Below, one piece after another: positions 22,632-34,282 of a stretch of 64,000 nt of DNA (positions are counted from its first letter, which is position 1; every line of letters starts with the position of its first letter). The notes below the pieces were generated by a model that did no database searches, was not told the origin of the DNA, and saw only the letters and a list, made by a program, of their open reading frames with translations. The DNA is from Lyophyllum atratum (Eukaryota > Basidiomycota > Agaricomycetes > Agaricales > Lyophyllaceae): contig JACGCN010000018.1 of the NCBI GenBank assembly GCA_014905825.1, positions 434,001 through 498,000 of the forward strand. Reading direction: 5' to 3'. Position numbers and translations under genes: made by a program.

Positions 22632-23636
22632 TTACGGATAACTCCTCCACATTGCACTCGCAATTTTGTCACACTTTGAGGTCGCATGTCGTACTTCTGC
22701 CTGTCGCGCTGGCCCATTTCCAAGAATACCATAAACACCAGGTTGAAGGTCAATTAGATCATCAAATTCGAAGATCTCCTCTGCATCATGATCACGGATA
22801 AAGTTGTGTGTAGCGGCAAGGGCCGGAGGAATGCGGGCTTGAATCTCCATGTCATACTCTGGTGGGTGAATCAGGATGACGAAACAGTGTCTCAGCACAC
22901 CAAATACATTCCGTGCAGAAGCATGCCGGAGGTTGTACAGTTCTTCTTTGACTGGTCTACAAAATCTATCATCAGCAATAGTTACTGCAAAATGTGATTC
23001 ATACCTGACTGAAGCGCGCCCCCACTCTGCCAAATGATAACGGACACCTCGATAAGGAATCAAAAGAGAGTCACACATCCCGAACCCAGCATCCGCAAGG
23101 TAGTATTTTCCTTCAGGAATGGTGAGATCTGATAGTCGAGCATCATTATACATGCTTGTATCCGCCGCGCAACCATCCCATCCACTCAGTATATACTGAA
23201 ACCACATATCAAATCCACAGCATGCGAGCGTGTTCTGACAGACTCCTCCTTTGCGGTCACGCGCAAGATGTTGTTCCTCGGATGAAGGACAGCAATTGAT
23301 ATGAGTTCCATCCATTGCACCAATCGCACCCTCGAAAAAAGGGAAGAATTTCGGGTTCAAGAAAATTCTTGATGGGACAGCATCATGGATAGTTGGAAGG
23401 TGCACGTAGGTGGTGTAAAAAGGTGGTGAGGAAAGGGCATTCAAAATCATGCAAAATGACCTATACGGAGGCTTGTATTGACGGACATTGGTTGACTGTA
23501 AAGTTTTTGCACACATACCTGGATATGGTGGCATTTGCATGTTGAAACTGCTCCCCAACATGTTGGATTGAAAGACCTGTCACACAGGTATAGAGAAATA
23601 TAGCCAGGTGCTCTTCTAATGTGATATTCCTAGTGT
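22632..23636 (-). pseudogene. Harbinger A transposase, truncated copy 1
   Basis: Same sequence as the transposase at 34283-36123 but cut at 23636 by the duplication junction, so all 5' exons are missing. It retains AIGAMDGTHINC, YLADAGFGMCD and LRHASARNVFGVLRHCF. See copy 2 for the domain and the missing catalytic Glu. Confidence 0.8.
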
Positions 23637-25586
23637 CAACTTGGCGCCTCTCACCGCCATCGGTTCTCGATCCCGATCGCTACAAATCTCGAGCGCCTGA
23701 TTCCTTTGTCCTTTCGGCGCGTTTTCAGCACGTCCGTCTTATCTGGCCTATTCTCGATCAATTCCAGATCCCAATCAGCTTCACGCTAAAATCTCATCTC
23801 TGGTGCCTTTCACTAGTGCCGTCGGTTCAGGATCCCGTCAATCCAATTCCAAACTCCTCAGTAATCCTTTCACGGTTACTTGAGCTCCCAGGCCTATCCT
23901 CTTCTGCGTGTCCTCAGTGACATTTTCCAGTTGAGCAGATCCCTGCAGTCTCTTCCACACCAATCCAGCATCATCGTCGTTCCGACAAGAGCCCATCTGT
24001 TACTTGCACCCAGTTTACTTATCCCTGCTTTCGTTTTTCTCCACTCTCTCCGTCCCTGTTCCTTCCTCGCTTATTACCTCACTATTCTTGTCACTCTCAT
24101 CCTCTCTGTAGCTCAGTTTTTCTCTCACTTCTCGTCACTATCATCCTCGCCGTCCTCATACTCCCCAATATTGTTCTAGTTGCTATCCTCTCAGTTACCC
24201 ATTCTTTTTTTTTCACTTTTTATATCCAATGTTTGAAGTATCCGTTCTGTCCGCTTTTTCACCTCATCATGCCTTGACGATCAGCTTCCTCTCTCCCACC
24301 TGGCACCAAACAACTTCCACCGAAACGACGCCACTCCCGAAAACCAGCTCCTCACCCTATCCCAACACCAAAACCACTTCCGAAATCGTTTCTGCGCCTT
24401 GTTCTTGACAACTTTTCCCCGAATCATATAATCCACGACAGATCTTCCTTTTGGGCCTATACAGCTGGTGCACGTGAAGTCCGATTACTTGACGGCTCGG
24501 TTCTCAAGATTTTAGGAAGCAGTGAAGTCCGAATCAAGATGATCGTTGAGTCTAAACCGCTTGTCATTCGACTTCTCGATTGCTGGCACACTCCATCCAG
24601 TCCCATAAACCGTATCTCAATATCAAAATTCATCAGTGGTAATTTCCAGGTCATTTGCGCCAACAAGTCATCTCGCATCCTCCTTCCCCATTCCCTTCGT
24701 CAAGCAGATCGCTCACTTCCGAAATATGTTCCCATCAACCGTGAAAAGGGTAGCTTTTACCTGAATGTGACTTTCGTACCACCACTACAGACCACCTCAT
24801 CATCTATTCCAACTATACCACCTGGTCTAATTCCCACTGTTGCTCCCCAAAAACATCCAATCCCTCCTTCACACTCTACTACTCATCCCATCACAGAGTC
24901 TGGCTCTAGTTCTAAATCCCCACCTCAGGTCCCTTCCATTCCACCCATCCTTGATCCGTATCATCTCAGTCTTCATGCACCAACTCCACGTCGTCCACCA
25001 ACTCCAACCTGGCCCCGCTATCCTCCATTACCAGACATCAAGATTGATCCTCATGCTTTTATTGCTGCGCTGAACCTACGCTTACTTTTTGCAACTCCAA
25101 GTCCACCTCCCATAGCTGTACCACCTTCGTCTTTTCACATTTATCAACATCCTATCGTTCCTGGTGTTCCCTATCATGATTTTGCTTCAACAACCTTCAC
25201 ACAGTCACTTTTTTCTGGTCGCCCACCCGATTCTGGGGGTGAGTTTTATGATCCATATTTTTCCTCTTAGACCATATTATCTCTTCTTCAAACCTTCTCG
25301 AGACGTTTTTCTACTTCCTGTCATTACTTACCTGATTCTGGGGGTGCATTTCCTTTTGAATCCTTTTCCTCACTTTTTATATCATGTTGCCCAGTTGGGG
25401 CTCTTCGTCGAGTATGGGGGTGTGTTGGACCTTGTCCTGTCTCCTCTCCTATCGCCCCTTCCGGGTCATTCTTCCCACGCCCGTCTGCCATGTCGTAGTC
25501 ACCGGTGTACATTACTCTCTCTACTGTTCAATCCATATACTCTTGTGTGTCTCCTCCGTCTCGGCAGCCGGCCTCTCTGGCCATCA
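23637..25586 (+). mobile_element. Short LTR retroelement, copy 2, lacking its 5' LTR
   Basis: The duplication starts 118 bp inside the element's interior, so the 5' LTR is absent. The 3' LTR is at 25423-25586, followed by CAGGA. The coding region (24278-25270) is uninterrupted in this copy. Confidence 0.88.
24278..25270 (+). CDS. Copia-protease-like ORF of the short LTR element, copy 2 (open)
   Basis: An open frame of 330 codons after the TGA at 24275-24277. The first ATG (24539) lies inside the conserved part, so the true start or an upstream exon is unclear. The N-terminal part is basic and Pro-rich. The core resembles the Ty1/copia protease plus gag-pre-integrase region: LVLDNFSPNHIIHDRSSF, VRLLDGSVLKILGSSEV, PLVIRLLDCWH, NRISISKFISGNFQVI, then ILLPHSL and EKGSFYLNVTF. 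The expected D-S/T-G triad is D-N-F here, so proteolytic activity is doubtful. The C-terminal 120 residues are Pro/Ser-rich. It is the only coding region of the element; its role (capsid-like, decoy or relic) is unknown. Confidence 0.62.
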   Translation, partial: RSASSLPPGTKQLPPKRRHSRKPAPHPIPTPKPLPKSFLRLVLDNFSPNHIIHDRSSFWAYTAGAREVRLLDGSVLKILGSSEVRIKMIVESKPLVIRLLDCWHTPSSPINRISISKFISGNFQVICANKSSRILLPHSLRQADRSLPKYVPINREKGSFYLNVTFVPPLQTTSSSIPTIPPGLIPTVAPQKHPIPPSHSTTHPITESGSSSKSPPQVPSIPPILDPYHLSLHAPTPRRPPTPTWPRYPPLPDIKIDPHAFIAALNLRLLFATPSPPPIAVPPSSFHIYQHPIVPGVPYHDFASTTFTQSLFSGRPPDSGGEFYDPYFSS

Positions 25587-26215
25587 CAGGAGGCCTAAGC
25601 CGTGTGCTACGTTCCTCATTGAGAGGATGTCCCGTTCAATGCTGTCATTGAACCCCTGAACGGAGACCGGTGTAAGCGCTGATTCCCACGACTGAGTACC
25701 GGTACGGCGGCGGTCTATGCGACCCGAGCTCGACGCTCACTACGTCGGCCGCCCGCTGAAGTCCCTCAGTCTTCCCCTCCTCACCACGGGCCATGCCCTG
25801 GGCCCCCTTCAAGGCCACATGCCACCTCCAGCCGCCTCATGCCCTTACGTGGCACGTGAGCGTATGCCCTCGAGGCTCAAATTGAAAGGGCCTTAGCATA
25901 CAAAGACGAAGGACCCCTTATCTACCTCGTTCGTCTCCTTAACCTCCAATCCACCCCTCCACTCGAGCCAAGCTGTCGCTCGCCCCTCAACCCGCATACA
26001 CGACCTTGAAAGAGGCCTCTCGTCGCAAGCGGCAACGCACGGACGTAGGAGAAGTTACGACTCAGGGAGATGAGAGCGACGTGCGTTTTTGTCATATCGC
26101 AATAGCTATCCCTTCTCACCCCTAGTGTCTCTCTCAGCTAGAACGAGACAGAATAGAGAACGAGATCCAACCCAATGACGACCAGACCTCCACTCCCACT
26201 GCATTCACCTTCAAA

Positions 26216-27359
26216 ATGCCACTGATTGTCTATGTCTACCCCGATCCCTTCAGCATGGTTGACCTACCGGCTGACGAGGAGCTCAACCCCTACATCCAAA
26301 CCTCCCAGAGAGGTGAGATGGAACACACCCCAGCGGGCAACGCCACCCCGTTCACCCGATCGGTCTTCCCTCGCGTCGTGATCCCCTATAAACTCCTCGT
26401 CGCTAATCTTGACGTCCATATCGTCAAGAAAATAGAGGAGTCCCCGCCCGACACCTACCTCGCCGTTGTCGCCTATAGAGCGGGCAACAAATACTTTCGA
26501 GAGCATCCCAACGCCAACTCCGAAGTCCTCGCTTTCCTCTCTGGGCATCGGAGCGAACCCCGAGCTCACCATCGCCAGAGCTGTACCTCGCGGAAAGATC
26601 GACCAAAAGCGTGACTTCGAGCGTCCGTGGGCCATGGTGCTGGAAGGCGCGTCCGACGAACTCAAGGAGTTCTTGATCTGGCAACAGACTTTCGCAGTCT
26701 CCCGCGACCTAGCCTTCAGCGTCGTCCCCTTCGACAAGGATCTTAAGTCCTGGGTCATCATGAATATATCCGGAGATGTGGTCCAACCCGGGGAGGCAGC
26801 AATGCACAAGGCACTGGGGGGGATCAAGAAGGTCCTCTGGCATGACCTTCGCTTCCGGGCAATAGCTGACAAGTGTATGGCAGCCCTAGACATGCCCGGC
26901 TCCTGCTCAGAATGAGTAGTCTGCGCTACTAAGCCATTCAACCTCACATACATCGAGTCCGATAATGCTCAGGGGACCCACGCACCAATCTGGCAGCTCA
27001 CAGGTCGTCCTCTCTCCTCTAACCCCGACGTTCAGGAGGCTTTCCTCAACAACGTGCGCAACCATCGTTACTGGGTCGGCATCCATATGCTGGTCATCGA
27101 TCAGCGTCTCGTCAACTGTGTCTGGTGCAAGTCCGATACACACCCCGCACACGCCTGCCCCTTCCCGAAGGTGAACGACTGGCTCAGCCCCGCTTCCACA
27201 GCCGCCAGCAAAGCACTGGCACAGATCGACGGTTCTTCCGCGAGAGGTCGCGGCCGTGGCCGTGGCCGTGGTAACGGGCGGGGAAGAGGGGGTCGTGGAA
27301 ACCCCGGCAGAGGAGGAGCGGGTCAAGATGGTTGGAAAACCGTGACGCATCGCAGGTAG
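26216..27359 (+). pseudogene. LINE ORF1 gag-like protein, copy 2
   Basis: Identical by eye to 14568-15711, with the same frame change and the same internal TGA (26913-26915), CCHC knuckle and Arg/Gly-rich tail. Confidence 0.75.
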
Positions 27360-30300
27360 CGATACCACTTAGCTCCCTCATTTCTCGTCTTGCAGACAGA
27401 TCACCCCTCGATACACTACTATGCACCCTCCTTTCTCAGTCACAACTACGTGATATAGATTGTTGTGTACTTCTAAAATTATCTAGTGTCAAATACACTC
27501 TGTTCTCGATAATTACACATTGGCGCAAGCTCTTTCCCCTGTCCGGGCCTAGCTGTGGGGCTAGAAGAAGCCGAGGTGTGACCGCAGCCCATGCTGCGCT
27601 CCTCGCATCGCTGGAGGCGGAATTTACTGTCGACGAAAGGTAAGTCGGGCTGGAACGTTGAAGGCGAAGAACACATACCTATGGTCGCTGGTGGGGCCGC
27701 GTCGGGTTCTCGACTATCCCTCGATGTCTGTTGCTCCCCCATCCTGGACAGCGGGCTAGAGGGAGTTCACCAGCCCCAGGGCTAGGCCTCGCAAGCCTGT
27801 CCTGGGGTAACAACTCTTTGCTCCTAACACACAAACTGATATTAGAAATTACTTAACTCGCGGACACAGGGCAAACAGCAACGGGCTTGACTCCTCTCGA
27901 GGGGGGGAGGCTCATCTGTTGGCATCCCCCCCGAGGACAGGGAGTCAGGTATAGGAAGCGGACAAGCGGTGCGAGGCCGACCCGAGTCTGGGAGCTCCCA
28001 GGCGACTACTGGCCTCCTGGACAATGAAAGAAGGTCCGCCGCGCCGGCTGGAGTCACCAGCCAGGCACCCAGAGTAAATTCTGGAATGGCCCCGAATGTC
28101 ACCTCTACAGACGGGGATGAGAATGCAGACTTCTGGAAGACGATTGAGGAATATTTCACAACTCACCCCAACGTCAAAGTCGACCTTATGGCTGGCGACT
28201 TTAATATGGTAGAGGACACAATTGATAGGCTGCCTATGAGGTCAGACCCAGGTGTAGCCACAGACGCCCTGGAGAGTCTGAAAGATAGATTGGGACTCAC
28301 TGATGGGTGAAGAGCTACCTACCCCTCGAGTAAGGCCTATACGCTACTCCACACAGCGTCCGACTCCCAGTCCCGCGTCGACTGAATTTACGTCACCAAT
28401 AAGGTACTGGAAACCATGAGGGACTGGAGGATTGAGCCAGCCGGCATCCCGAACGCGGACCACCAGATGGTGTCTGTACAAGTCGCTCACGAGGCTGTGC
28501 CTAATGTCGGGAAAGGGAGATGGTCAATACCGGCACACATCCTGCGAGACAAGGAGTTTAAGAAGTTTGCCTACGACACCGGAGTAGCAGCCCAGGAGAA
28601 ATTGGATGCACTAAAAAATAGCCCGAGAAGTGTGGAACAAAACGCACAAGTGATCTACCATGAATGGAAAAGTGCGGCCCTCCATAAAGGGAGGAAACGC
28701 GACCGGCTAGTGGTTCCTACAATACTAGCGAAGATCAAGGAAAAAGAAAAGACGCTGCATAAAATTAACAATAGCTTGGAGATCCAAGAGGAAGAACGCA
28801 CCAAGGCCTCGGCCGAGGTCGCCAAAGAGCTTCAGGCCCTCGAATTCCAGCGGCACCAAAACTCGCATACACAGGCTGCTGTACGTAACCGTATCGAAGG
28901 GGAGACCATATGCCGCTACTGGACTCAAGTCAATAAAGCTGCGAAGCCGAGGGATATGATTTACGCACTGAAACCTCTCGAGGGTGAACAGGCGGCTCCC
29001 CCAGGTGCCAACAACCACGGTCCCGTGCAACTCCCGCTGCCCCCGCCTCCTCCACAACAGGACCAGCCTCCTGAGCCCCCAGTCGAGTCCGAAGTCCAGT
29101 ACGAGAAGGAGTCCAAGAGAATGGCTGAACTGGCACACAACTACCATGATAGTCTGCAATCGAAGGGTGATGTTGCTGAACCGGTAGACCGTCGTCAAAA
29201 AACGGAAGAGGTGCTAGAAGGACTCACCAAGTCCACCTCGGAAGCGCAGAAACAAGAGTTGGAAGCTGTGGTGACCAAGGCCGAAGTCTTGGAAGCTCTG
29301 CTAAAATCCCAGAACAATACGGCGGCCGGTCTGGACGGCGCGACCTATGAATTCTGGAAAACCCTCCACAACCGCTACATCGAGGACGCGAAACAGGATC
29401 GCCCCGCTTTTGACGTCGTGGGCCTTATGACTGCCGCCTTTGTTGACATCCAACGCCATGGCCTGGTCCCCACATCTAGGTTTGCAGACGGTTAGATGTG
29501 TCCTCTCTATAAGAAAGGGGAACGCACCGATATTGCGAACTCCCTGAGAAATTCGGACCTGAAGGGTTTTGAAATCCCCGGTAGTGAAGAGAAGTTGATC
29601 GCGAACCTTTTCGCCGACGACACCACCACCTTTCTTTCAGGAGATGACGAATTTGAGACTCTGCAGACGCTGCTGGACAACTGGTGCATCGCGTCAAAGG
29701 CAAAGTTCAACGTCTCCAAAACAGAGGTCATACCTATTGGGGAGGAAGCGTACCGAAACTGTGTAATAGCAACGCGGAGGACGAAGGAAGAAAGCGAACC
29801 CATCCCCGAAGGTATAAATATTGTCGAGGACGGCGATGCAGTCAGGATCCTCGGTGCATGGTTCGGCAACAAAGTCGATGCGGAGGCGCCCTGGACAAGA
29901 CTGTTAGAACGCATGGATGCCTGCCTAGACCAGTGGGAGAAGAGCCGGCCGACAATGGAGGGCCGAGGCCTGATTGTCAAGATGATCGTTGGGGGCATGA
30001 CACGGTACCTGACCCAGGTACAGGGGATGCCCGCGAGCGTCGAGAAGAAACTGCGTAAGAAAATCCGAAACTTCACGTGGCATGATAAACGGGCTCCAGT
30101 GAGCGAGGAAATCCTTTTTGCCCCTATAGAAGAGGGTGGACGTGGGCTGCTGGATGTATCAGCCAGAAATGAGGCCATTGAAGTGAAGTGGCTAGCATCT
30201 TACCTGAGCTTTGGACCCGACAGGCCACTTTGGGCCCTAGTAGCAGACGAGCTCTTCGCGCTTAATGTTCCGCAAACGGAGCTACGTGTCGACAAGCGTG

Positions 30301-31628
30301 CTCGCAAGAACATCTTCCTGCAGTCTTGGGAGTCTAGTCGAGCCAGGTCGACCCAGCTGAGCTGGAGGACACGAGTTTACCCAGACCTCCTTCGCCTCCA
30401 AGGGATCGCGGAGAAATATGGGCTACGCCCGGAGGGTATGATGTTTACAAAAGATATTGTTTGTGCGCGTCCGATCTGGTACCACAGCAATGCCGCGAGG
30501 AGAATACGCTTCATGAATCAGGGGGCAGCGAGCAAGTGCCTAAAAGATAATCATGCGGTATGGTCAGTAGGTGATGCCGAGAGTCTGGCAAAGCGACTGA
30601 ACTCACCGAACCATTGCGCCTCATCCGAGTGCGAATGTGCGACCTGCCTTGAAGTCGAGTCCCAGTACGGCTGCATGAACCCGCATGGGTGTTTCTCCAG
30701 AGCCAAATCTCTTCTCGATGCCCTCCCTCCCAAATGGGACCCTCGGGCCATGATAGAAATGGATCAATTGGCCGAGGATCCAGAAGAGTGGACCATTTTC
30801 TGGAGAGAAATTGTAACAGAAGGCTCGTTAGCTGAGATCTTCCGTATCTTCACAAGTGGAGAGGTATCGAACGAGCTACCGGACTTGGTCTTCGACACCG
30901 CGCCCACGCATTCCGTGGTAGTAGCAACGGACGGGTCCTGCTCGAAAAATGGCGAAGAAATCACAAGTGCAGGGGCAGGCGTCTTCTGTGATCCTATCCA
31001 CCCCCTGAACAGCTGCACTAAAGTGCCACTGGAATTACCTCAATCTAATCAGTCCGCTGAACTTTTCGCACTCAAGGTGGTCGCGGAAGACGCCCCGATG
31101 GATATGGAACTGTGCATTGAACTCGATTCGATGTATACAATTAACCAGGTGACGCAGAACCTGAAGAAGAATGAGGACAGCGGCTACATCGGAGTGGCAA
31201 ACACTGACCTTATAAAAGTAACGGTAGCTCGACTAAGGGAGCGTAGTGCCACGACTAAGCTGAAATGGGTTAAAGGTCACGCTGGACTCACTAGAAATGA
31301 GGGGGCAGACCTTATGGCTGAACGCGCCCACCGTTTGGAACCCCCCGCAGACCCGAGGATGGACGTGGACCCCTCCCTAACGGTTTCCGGGGCAAAACTG
31401 TCGAAGTTGTCCCAGGCCCTGGCATATAGAGCTATCCGAGCGAGGAGGTTAGAACATCTCAAAACCAAACCGCCGCGTTCACGTACTGTTGCGAACCTCA
31501 GGTCGATCAAACGAGCGACCAATGAAAAGTTTGGGGTGAGCCCAACTAACGCCGGCATCTGGAAGGCAATCCGTAACAAGGACTTCTCCCGGCAATCCCG
31601 GTACTGGTTGTGGATGTGCGTACACGAT

Positions 31629-32621
31629 TAGTGATTTAAAGTCAGGTCAAGTCCGGTTTTTTTCGCCAAATTGGGCAAGACCGGACCGTAACCGGTCACA
31701 TGTGACGCTTAAAACTCCAAAAAACCGAACTGAACTGATGGCGACCAGTCACCATCAGTCACAATCAGTTCTATGACCGGTTTTGACCGGCTTTACGAAA
31801 ACCGGTCCTAAGTGTTAGAACAGAGCGCAGGGATGTCAGGTTAGACAGCTACAAGCTGAAGTCCGAAGTTAGAAACTATTTTATTGAGGAACTGACTGAT
31901 CTACTCACCTGAAGTCCGAAGTTAGAAACTGGGGACTTCAGGTCAATCTAATCTACTATATATACTGTGCACCAGAAGGCTGTGTGCACTGGTTAGATGG
32001 TAGCTAAGGAAACTGATCTGGTCAACAGGCAGTGTAGTAAGTCACCATCAAGATGGTGATGCAACCAACACAGCCTGCAACACAGGAATGCTGTACAGTA
32101 ACAACCATCAAGATGGTTGATGGGAGATAGGTTGGGAACGAGATTAGATAGCCCAGAAGGCGTTTCTAACACTAAGCCGGTTATAACCGGTGATAACTGG
32201 TTATATATGTCATATATAATGTAGAGAATGCTTCCACCTTTTGGATGAACTCTGGGTCGTGAGAATCCAATAGGATTTGACTGAGATATGAGCTGATTAA
32301 GATGCTTGCACTCAAACTCGGTGTTTCGAAATTGTTTTGGCCATAGCACATTCAGTTCTCATCCGATTCATTTGACCCAAGGGTCATTTTGAAGCCCCAT
32401 AACGGGACTATAATTAGGTATATAGTGTGTATAGAAACGACCGGTCACAAATCGGTCGCGACCGGTTATTTCGAGTTACGCAGAATTCCAGATTATGAAA
32501 ATAACTGGACTGGTGCACCAGTCATTCCAGGATGACAGGACTGGAAGTCCGGTCATTACCAGTCACAGATCAGTTACAGTCCAGTCATTTTCAGTCACGG
32601 TGACTGGACTTTTAACCACTA
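31629..32621. mobile_element. hAT-like MITE, copy 2
   Basis: Duplicate of 19981-20972, flanked by TACACGAT on both sides (31621-31628 and 32622-32629). Confidence 0.85.
31813..32171. repeat. Solo copia LTR, copy 2
   Basis: Duplicate of 20165-20522 with one extra G (AGAAGGCG). CTAAG flanks are preserved. Confidence 0.88.
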
Positions 32622-33439
32622 TACACGATGCATATATGACAGGCTCCCACTGGTTGCGGCCGGACTACAGCCAAGATATCCAAGCGAGAGCCTTCTGCAA
32701 ACATGATGGTCAACTGGAATCTCTTGAACATATACTCACTGAGTGTGAAACCCCGGGCCAGAGAGAAATCTGGGAAGAGACGGAGCACCTTTGGAACGAT
32801 AAGAGGGAGGGCGACTGGTCCGAACCCACGATGGGCTCGATTCTAGGTTCTCCCCTTGCGGATTTCAAGGACGAAGGCGGTATCAGGCTTTCCGGCGACT
32901 CCCGGCTCTACCGAATACTGATGGTGGAGTCGGCCTATCTTATCTTGAAGTTAAGATGTGCGCGAGTTTGCGAATTCGAAAACCAGGCGTTTTCTAGCCA
33001 AGAGGTTCGCAACCGCTGGGCCAAGGCAATGAACGAAAGACTTAAGATGGATTCGCTAATGACGAACCGTAAGTATGAACACAAGGCCTTGGATAAAGAT
33101 TTAGTACTAGAGACCTGGAAAGGTGTACTACAAAATGAAGAAGACCTCCCAGTCGACTGGACGGGAGTGGTCGGGGTTTTAGTGGGTAGGAACCCTGCCC
33201 CACAGCTTGGAGTAGGGTGATGTAGTTAGCTGTGAGGGCGGGGAGTCTTCGAGTCCCACACTTAGTGCGTAAAGCATTTCCTCGACGGTGGATTTGATCG
33301 GTATTGGATAATCTTAGATGGGGTTTTAATTCCCCGTCGCAGCAAGCGGGTTCGGTGGTCGACGCCTTTGACGTTGCCTGCTGGACTGCCCTAACGGGTA
33401 ACGCTCCACCAAAAAAAAAAAAAAAAAAAAAAAAAAAAA

Positions 33440-34191
33440 CAGAAACACAAAGGCAGTGCTCCATTTCGCAACAAGGGATGGCCATGGTACGAGAAGGTTC
33501 AGCCCCTCATGCCAAATGTCCCCGTGGAGTGAACGTGTATCGTGCGTCATCCGGCACTCAGCCACAACTCCCTGAACCCGATGCAAGTGGGCGGGACACT
33601 GAGGTAGATGAGGATTGTCCATTCTCGCAATGGATATGCTGTCTTTCTATTCACTAGAATTCATTTCTGATTTATTACTAGTCCCTGACTCCGCCACCTG
33701 ATGATCGTGAAGATGGGCCGACGGCCATTTCTGCTGCAGCTGTCAGTACTCCAGCTGTCGCGGCTAGTCCAGTAGTGCCCCAGCTGAGTGACCCCAACAT
33801 TTCGCAAACACCAGCAGTTACGATGAAGCGGAGGCAGTCGGCACTTTTTGGTGACATTTCGACTGGGTCTATCAAACGGTCGCGCGAACCCGATCGGGAA
33901 GCAAGACCTTCTGGTGCTGTTGCGTTGCATGGCATGAACGAACGGTTGGACAATTTCATCAATGTTTTCCGGGAAGCATTTACTGGGAAAAAGTCTGGTG
34001 TTGAGGCAACCCCTTCACGAAAGATGTGAGCCATGAGACGCATGCAAGAGCTCGAGACGTCGTTATCAGATGAGCATATAGTGGCTCTCATAGATTTATT
34101 TCAGGCTGATGTCAGTGTCGCTGATGCATATCTCTCCCTTTCCCGGGATGGAAAATGCAAAGCTTGGGTTGCGGCACGCACAAAGCACGTC
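33440..34191 (+). pseudogene. Harbinger A Myb/SANT-like protein, 3' part, copy 2
   Basis: Duplicate of 21789-22540 with the same defects; its 5' exons exist only once, at 11016-11449. Confidence 0.72.
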
Positions 34192-34282
34192 AAGGAGGTC
34201 GAAGAAGATGGGGACGATTTATATGTGCAATATAAAGTTGTTACTAAATCCCCTGTAGTCTATTCTAATCCCAACCCCCTTG

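Larger units (their letters stand above)
11990..23636. repeat. Tandem duplication unit 1 (11,647 bp)
   Basis: From CAACTTGGCGCC at 11990 the sequence is repeated almost perfectly from 23637 onward, with offset 11647 and then 11648. Unit 1 ends at TAGTGT (23636), where it joins the CAACTTGG of unit 2. The unit contains most of the short LTR element, the LINE coding region, the MITE with its solo LTR, and the 3' half of Harbinger A. Confidence 0.95.
28090..33220 (+). pseudogene. LINE ORF2, copy 2
   Basis: Same structure as copy 1: endonuclease remnant, RT lacking its central part, RNase H, and a MITE interruption at 31629-32621. It has one further nonsense change: TGG (Trp in GWMCPLYKK) is TAG at 29493-29495, splitting the frame into 28416-29495 and 29496-31631. 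One Thr codon in the RNase H region is Ile here. Confidence 0.82.
23637..33439 (+). mobile_element. LINE copy 2 (5'-truncated by the duplication)
   Basis: Second copy of the LINE, lacking the first 540 bp because the duplicated unit begins inside the nested LTR element. It ends in A29 (33411-33439) and is followed by CAGAAACACAAAGGC (33440-33454). Nested insertions are at the same relative places. Confidence 0.88.
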
